Assembly: GCA_003598055.1 (NCBI GenBank)
Contig: QZKI01000093.1
Location: 1-54,737 of the forward strand
Length of the DNA: 54,737 nt
Source: Candidatus Abyssobacteria bacterium SURF_17
GTDB lineage: Bacteria > Abyssobacteria > SURF-5
Reading direction: 5' to 3'
A program made the position numbers and the translations under genes. How positions within the stretch are numbered: the stretch's first letter is position 1; every line of letters starts with the position of its first letter. Below the pieces are notes generated by a model, which had not been told where the DNA came from, searched no databases, and saw only the letters and a list, made by a program, of their open reading frames with translations. Shown in pieces: positions 51,114-54,737 of this stretch.

Positions 51114-51782
51114 ATGAAGTTCCTTGTCACGCTGTTCATTATCTGGGTGTTGTGGAGGGTGCTGAGGTCGGTAATTGACGATTTGCAGCGCCGCATGGAA
51201 GAGCAACAGCGGGAGAATGAGAAGAGGACCGCGTCCGGCACGAGCCGAAGAAGCGTTCCTCAGCCCGCGCAGCGGCAGACAATGCGGCCTGCAGGAGGCG
51301 GACCGGACGCAGAAAAGCCCGGCCAAGGAGAAACCGACCTGGAGCGCTGGTACCGGGAGGCGCTTGAGCGCAAGCGCCGACTCGCGGGGACGACGCGCCC
51401 TCGTGGCGAACCGGCCGCGGTCGAACGAACACAGGTCAAGCGGCCTTCAGAGATACGGGTTGAGAGACCTGAGCGCATCGCGCGCGTGGAGCCGCAGGTC
51501 AGGCGCCGGCGCGAGGAGTTGCCTGCGAGGCCGGCTGTCATTTCGCCAAGGGAGAGGAAAGCGCCCGAGCCGGAGAAAGAGCGGCCGTACGCACATGCGG
51601 CGACGACGAGGCCGAAGAGATTCAGGGAGGCGCCCAAGACCGGGATTTCGCAAAAACCTGCACTGGCTGATTTTCTCGCCGGGGGAACGTGGCAGTTGGA
51701 CGACGTACGCAGGGGCATTGTGTTCGCGGAGATATTGGGCCCCCCGAAGGCGTTTGGTGATATCGAGGCGCATGTGGTATAG
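51114..51782 (+). CDS. Anchored Arg/Pro-rich protein of unknown function
   Basis: The protein has 222 residues from ATG 51114, with AAGGA eight bases upstream. It overlaps the end of the fusion gene if the earlier ATG 51105 is used. One N-terminal helix ([15 protein letters not shown]) is followed by a long, highly charged, Arg/Glu/Pro-rich and probably disordered region (residues 25-180). The protein ends with a more ordered segment, [20 protein letters not shown] followed by [11 protein letters not shown] do not recognise a family. It sits between the FloA fusion and lemA and may tether or regulate the flotillin assembly; that is inference from context. Confidence 0.7.
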   Translation: MKFLVTLFIIWVLWRVLRSVIDDLQRRMEEQQRENEKRTASGTSRRSVPQPAQRQTMRPAGGGPDAEKPGQGETDLERWYREALERKRRLAGTTRPRGEPAAVERTQVKRPSEIRVERPERIARVEPQVRRRREELPARPAVISPRERKAPEPEKERPYAHAATTRPKRFREAPKTGISQKPALADFLAGGTWQLDDVRRGIVFAEILGPPKAFGDIEAHVV

Positions 51783-51865
51783 CGGCGAGGGTTGCATGCG
51801 CGGATTCAGGGCGGACAGAACTTCCGCCGCTTCGAGGGAACATTTGCGAGGGAAAGGTGAGGCAG

Positions 51866-52417
51866 ATGGGAATGATCGCAATCATTATCGTCGTCGGGGT
51901 CGTTTTGTACGTTGTGTATGCGTACAATCGGCTTATCACGCTTCGCAACAGAATCAAGAACGCTTGGGCGCAGATAGACGTTCAACTCAAGCGCAGGTAT
52001 GACCTCATTCCCAACCTTGTCGAAACGGTAAAGGGCTACGCCAAGCACGAGCGCGAGGTGTTCGAGAAGGTGACCGATGCGCGCACCCGTGCCATCGGCG
52101 CGTCGGGCGTGCGCGAGCAGGGAAAAGCGGAGAATCAGCTTTCCGGCGCCCTGAAGACCCTTTTTGCAGTGGCCGAGAATTATCCGGAACTCAAAGCGAA
52201 TCAGAATTTTCTGCTGCTGCAGGAAGAATTGGCGGGAACTGAGGGGAAAATCGCATATGCGCGCCAGTTCTATAACGACAATGTGATGCAGTACAACATC
52301 ACGCGCGAAAAAGTTCCCGCTAACATCATTGCAGGCGCGTTCGGTTTCGGGCCACAGGAGATGTTTGAGATCGAAGTGGCGGCCGAGCGCGAGCCGGTCA
52401 AAGTGAAGTTTGATTAG
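51866..52417 (+). CDS. lemA: LemA family protein
   Basis: The protein has 183 residues from ATG 51866, with AGGTGAGG upstream. An N-terminal helix ([18 protein letters not shown]) anchors it. The helical domain has [20 protein letters not shown] followed by [14 protein letters not shown], the LemA signature, then [20 protein letters not shown] and [14 protein letters not shown]. The function of LemA is not settled, but it is often beside M48 proteases, as here (htpX-like gene downstream, 280 bases). Normal length. Confidence 0.94.
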   Translation: MGMIAIIIVVGVVLYVVYAYNRLITLRNRIKNAWAQIDVQLKRRYDLIPNLVETVKGYAKHEREVFEKVTDARTRAIGASGVREQGKAENQLSGALKTLFAVAENYPELKANQNFLLLQEELAGTEGKIAYARQFYNDNVMQYNITREKVPANIIAGAFGFGPQEMFEIEVAAEREPVKVKFD

Positions 52418-52428
52418 GAGAACGCTTC

Positions 52429-52553
52429 CTTAGTACACATTTTCATAAATACGGTGATATATCCCCATTTTTGTAGGGGTCGTTCGCGAACGACCCCTAC
52501 AAAGACCAGAGATGATAGAATACGTCACCGAATTTATGAGAGAGCGTACTAAG
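52429..52553. repeat. Nested palindromic element (125 bp) with a 34-bp perfect palindrome
   Basis: Outer arms CTTAGTAC (52429-52436) and GTACTAAG (52546-52553) continue inward as TCATAAATACGGTGA and TCACCGAATTTATGA, with one mismatch. Near the centre TTTGTAGGGGTCGTTCG and its exact complement form a perfect 34-bp palindrome at 52470-52503. The RNA could fold into one long interrupted hairpin. Confidence 0.75.
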
Positions 52554-52566
52554 CGCCATCGCAATG

Positions 52567-52676
52567 AATCCCCCTTTGAAAAAGGGGGACGAAGGGGGAT
52601 TTAAGAAGATTACAGAAGTCTTTGGTGCACAAGAGGTACTAATCCCCCCTCACCCCCCTTTAGAAAAGGGGGGAAG
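52567..52676. repeat. Repeat family C, copy 2
   Basis: AATCCCCCTTTGAAAAAGGG and, downstream, AATCCCCCCTCACCCCCC followed by AGAAAAGGGGGG form C-run/G-run hairpins. It shares the AATCCCCC ends with the element at 40586-40699. It directly abuts the nested palindromic element. Confidence 0.65.
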
Positions 52677-52697
52677 TTTTTCCCGAAGTGGATCGAT

Positions 52698-53711
52698 ATG
52701 ACCACGCTCCCTGAATGGCTTACCACTCAGAGAATCGTCCTTGTGTGTCTGACGCTCTTTCTGGTTATCCCTCTGCTGGTTCTCCTCATGCCCGTTTCCG
52801 CAAACCTGTACGAGCAAATGAGCGCGAACCGGCGCAAGTCAATCGCCCTGTGCGTTTTCTTCATCCTCATCGTCTTCATTCTCGCGCTGCTGTTCGAGGA
52901 GATTGCGCCAGGCGCGAGAATCGTCGCCTTTCCCTTGGCGGTCGTGATTGCGACGGTGGGCCCACTCGTCGGGTACTACAACAGTGACAAGATAATCCTC
53001 CGGATGAGTCGCGCACGGCCTGCAACACGGGAGGAGCACCGGTTTCTCATGAATACGATAGAGGGACTTGCCATCGCGGCGGGTACACCTGTGCCTAAGC
53101 TCTACGTGATCGAGGACACCGCTCCGAATGCCTTTGCGACCGGCAGGAACCCGGACCATGGTGTCATCGCGGTCACCACGGGCCTGCTGCAGAAGCTCAA
53201 CCGGCGCGAGCTTGAAGGGGTTCTCGCGCATGAGATGTCACACATCAAGAACTATGACATTCTGATTGATTCAATAGCGGTCATCCTCGTGGGCGTCGTG
53301 GCGCTGCTGAGCGACTGGATGCTGAGGACTTTCCGGTATGGGCCGCGCAGGAGCCGAGGGGCGAGCCGGTCGCGCGGAGGCGGCGGACAGGCACAGGCAA
53401 TCATATTGTTGTTGGCGCTCATCACGGCGATATTGGCTCCTCTCATCGCCCAATTATTGCGACTGGCCGTTTCGCGCAAACGCGAGTTTCTGGCCGATGC
53501 CAGCGGCGCTTTTCTGACGCGGTATCCCGAAGGCCTGGCGAGCGCGCTCGAGAAGCTTGATGCAGATACGGAACCGCTCGAGGTCGCGAACAAGAGCACT
53601 GCGCATCTGTATATCGTGAACCCGCTCCGGGAGCACGCAAGTCTCTTGAACAACCTGTTCTCCACACATCCCCCCACTCAAGAGAGGGTCGCTGCGCTGA
53701 GGCGCATGTAA
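52698..53711 (+). CDS. htpX: M48 family membrane metalloprotease, HtpX-like
   Basis: The protein has 337 residues. Two to three helices occupy residues 13-95, and the zinc motif HEMSH lies at residues 178-182. Two more helices (AVILVGVVALLSDWMLRTF and the Ile/Leu-rich 240-260 segment) flank a Gly/Arg-rich loop. The third zinc ligand lies in KREFLADASGAFL. It degrades damaged membrane proteins, with the active site on the cytoplasmic side as in HtpX. It is longer than E. coli HtpX (about 290), mainly in the N-terminus and the loop. It follows lemA, a common pairing. Confidence 0.9.
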   Translation: MTTLPEWLTTQRIVLVCLTLFLVIPLLVLLMPVSANLYEQMSANRRKSIALCVFFILIVFILALLFEEIAPGARIVAFPLAVVIATVGPLVGYYNSDKIILRMSRARPATREEHRFLMNTIEGLAIAAGTPVPKLYVIEDTAPNAFATGRNPDHGVIAVTTGLLQKLNRRELEGVLAHEMSHIKNYDILIDSIAVILVGVVALLSDWMLRTFRYGPRRSRGASRSRGGGGQAQAIILLLALITAILAPLIAQLLRLAVSRKREFLADASGAFLTRYPEGLASALEKLDADTEPLEVANKSTAHLYIVNPLREHASLLNNLFSTHPPTQERVAALRRM

Positions 53712-53727
53712 GGTGAACGGTCACAAA

Positions 53728-54737
53728 TGAGAACAATCGGCGAGCGCAACGATACCGGGGAAGGGAGACAAACCTCGGCGCGCCTCAGGCTCGCGGCCGA
53801 TTGGTATTTCATCGCCGCCGTCCTTCTGAGCGTCTTGTGGTGCCTCGCCTTTTCGAAGGTGGACCTGTCCTTCTTCGCCCCGTACTTTTTCACTGACATG
53901 GGGCATCAACTCTGTAATTTTGAGGGCGCGTTCCACGGAGAAATCCTTTATCGCGATTTCTGGGAGAACTGGGCTCCCGGAACCTTCTACCTGAATGCGC
54001 TTGCGTTCAAGATATTCTGCGTGAGCATCTATTCCACGAAGCTTCTTCTCGCCATCGTGACAGCGGGTTCCGCGGTCTTGCTGTATATGGTTTCCAGGCA
54101 CGTAGTGCCGAGGCCGGTTGCTCTCGCCATTACCGCGATCTCACTCCTGTGGGGCAACTCCACTCTGAATGTTCCGTATAGCGGATGGTTCTCGAACTGT
54201 TTTGGGTTGGTGGCGCTCTGGGCGTTTGCAGGATATGTGACAGGAGAACGGCATCGTCTCACACGTCTCGCGTTCAGCGGATTAGCGCTCGGGCTTTCTT
54301 TCTCCTGCAAACAGAACGTCGGCTCTCTCGGCCTGCTGGCGATATCAACGGCAGCAGCCCTGCAAGCGCAGATAAATGAGAGAAACGGCCGTCCGGAGGT
54401 CTCCCCTGCATCCAGCGGTTCGCGCATCTTTTTCTCTTTCCTCATTCTTCTTTCGCTTCTCGTCCTGGTGTTCGTGAGCGGTGTCGTGCTTCCCATGTCT
54501 CTGTGGAATACGCTGTATATGGCCGACCTGAGGCCCGCTGCGCAAGAGTTCATTGTGTTCTTCTTGCCGGTATGGGTTCTTAATTGCTTCGTTCTAGTCT
54601 GGGGAGTACGCCTCACCGTACGGCGTCCGCGCGGGGCTGACCTCGCGGCGCTGTTTCGAGAGATGGCGCAGGCGGAGGTCGCATTGGCGGCAGGGTTTGC
54701 CATCGTCGTGGCCCCATGGTTCATCTATTTCTCGCGG
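53728..54737 (+). CDS. Polytopic GT-C-like membrane protein (3' end outside window)
   Basis: From ATG 53728 the frame is open to the window end without a stop (336 codons visible). After a charged start come a helix (WYFIAAVLLSVLWCLAF) and a loop with FFTDMGHQLCNFEGAFHGEI followed by LYRDFWENWAPGTFYLNALA. This loop resembles the first periplasmic loop of dolichyl-phosphate-mannose-type transferases. At least six more helices follow, with LGLSFSCKQNVGSLGLLAIS in the middle. It probably transfers a polyprenyl-linked sugar. It is the third GT-C-like protein in the window. Confidence 0.72.

Noticed and set aside
1..54737. tRNA, rRNA, tmRNA, RNase P or SRP RNA genes
   Set aside because: No CCA-ended cloverleaf or conserved rRNA/ncRNA segment was recognised by eye; a covariance-model scan would be decisive.

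Overview
The window looks like a chromosomal segment of a Gram-negative bacterium. It carries an MsbA-type lipid A flippase, KdsB (CMP-KDO synthesis), an RND efflux pump with its periplasmic adaptor, and groESL behind a CIRCE (HrcA) operator. Intergenic spaces hold several families of short palindromic repeats, each present in two or more copies. The gene mix (LPS core, fatty-acid beta-oxidation, octaheme cytochrome c, NfeD/FloA, HEPN/MNT) would suit an uncultivated deltaproteobacterium-like or PVC-like lineage, but nothing visible fixes the taxonomy. No rRNA, tRNA, CRISPR array, phage or complete insertion sequence was seen.

Layout. (1) 1-13.5 kb: a surface-glycan locus with five soluble glycosyltransferases, a large membrane protein, a membrane-anchored alkaline-phosphatase-superfamily enzyme, MsbA and KdsB, continuing into pdxA and rsmA. 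(2) 13.5-15.9 kb: a cluster of DnaA-box-like sequences, then a promoter, CIRCE element, groES and groEL, ending in a strong terminator. (3) 15.9-21.9 kb, minus strand: octaheme HAO-like cytochrome, enoyl-CoA hydratase, GMC oxidoreductase, a small membrane protein and a GT-C type membrane protein. (4) 22.1-28.5 kb, plus strand: a 31-residue lysine-rich protein behind a perfect sigma70 consensus promoter, then mutL, miaA, a membrane-anchored cyclophilin, a radical SAM enzyme, a CRP/FNR regulator and an MNT/HEPN pair. (5) 28.5-33 kb, minus: acyl-CoA dehydrogenase, a thiolase-like protein without the usual cysteine, DUF35 protein, enoyl-CoA hydratase and a phosphoribosyltransferase. (6) 33.4-37.6 kb: RND adaptor and pump. 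(7) 37.9-41.9 kb, minus: thiolase, acyl-CoA dehydrogenase, secernin-like peptidase. (8) 42.5-47.2 kb: rarA, then on the minus strand a B12-type radical SAM protein, an AEC permease and a lone receiver protein. (9) 47.6-53.7 kb, plus: NfeD protease, an unknown protein, an in-frame NfeD-FloA fusion, an unknown anchored protein, LemA and an HtpX-like protease, followed by a GT-C gene cut by the window end.

The most interesting items are as follows. The nfeD-floA fusion has a good internal ribosome binding site exactly at the FloA start and sits in a membrane-proteostasis locus with two unknown proteins. The tiny lysine-rich gene has a predicted mRNA whose 5' and 3' ends are perfectly complementary over 15 nt, behind a consensus promoter with a built-in dyad. 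The DnaA-box cluster upstream of groES could be a replication origin or a DnaA-controlled site. The receiver gene's frame stays open for 84 codons after its stop. Some repeats supply the stop codons of genes. All functional calls are from reading motifs by eye; no database search was run.
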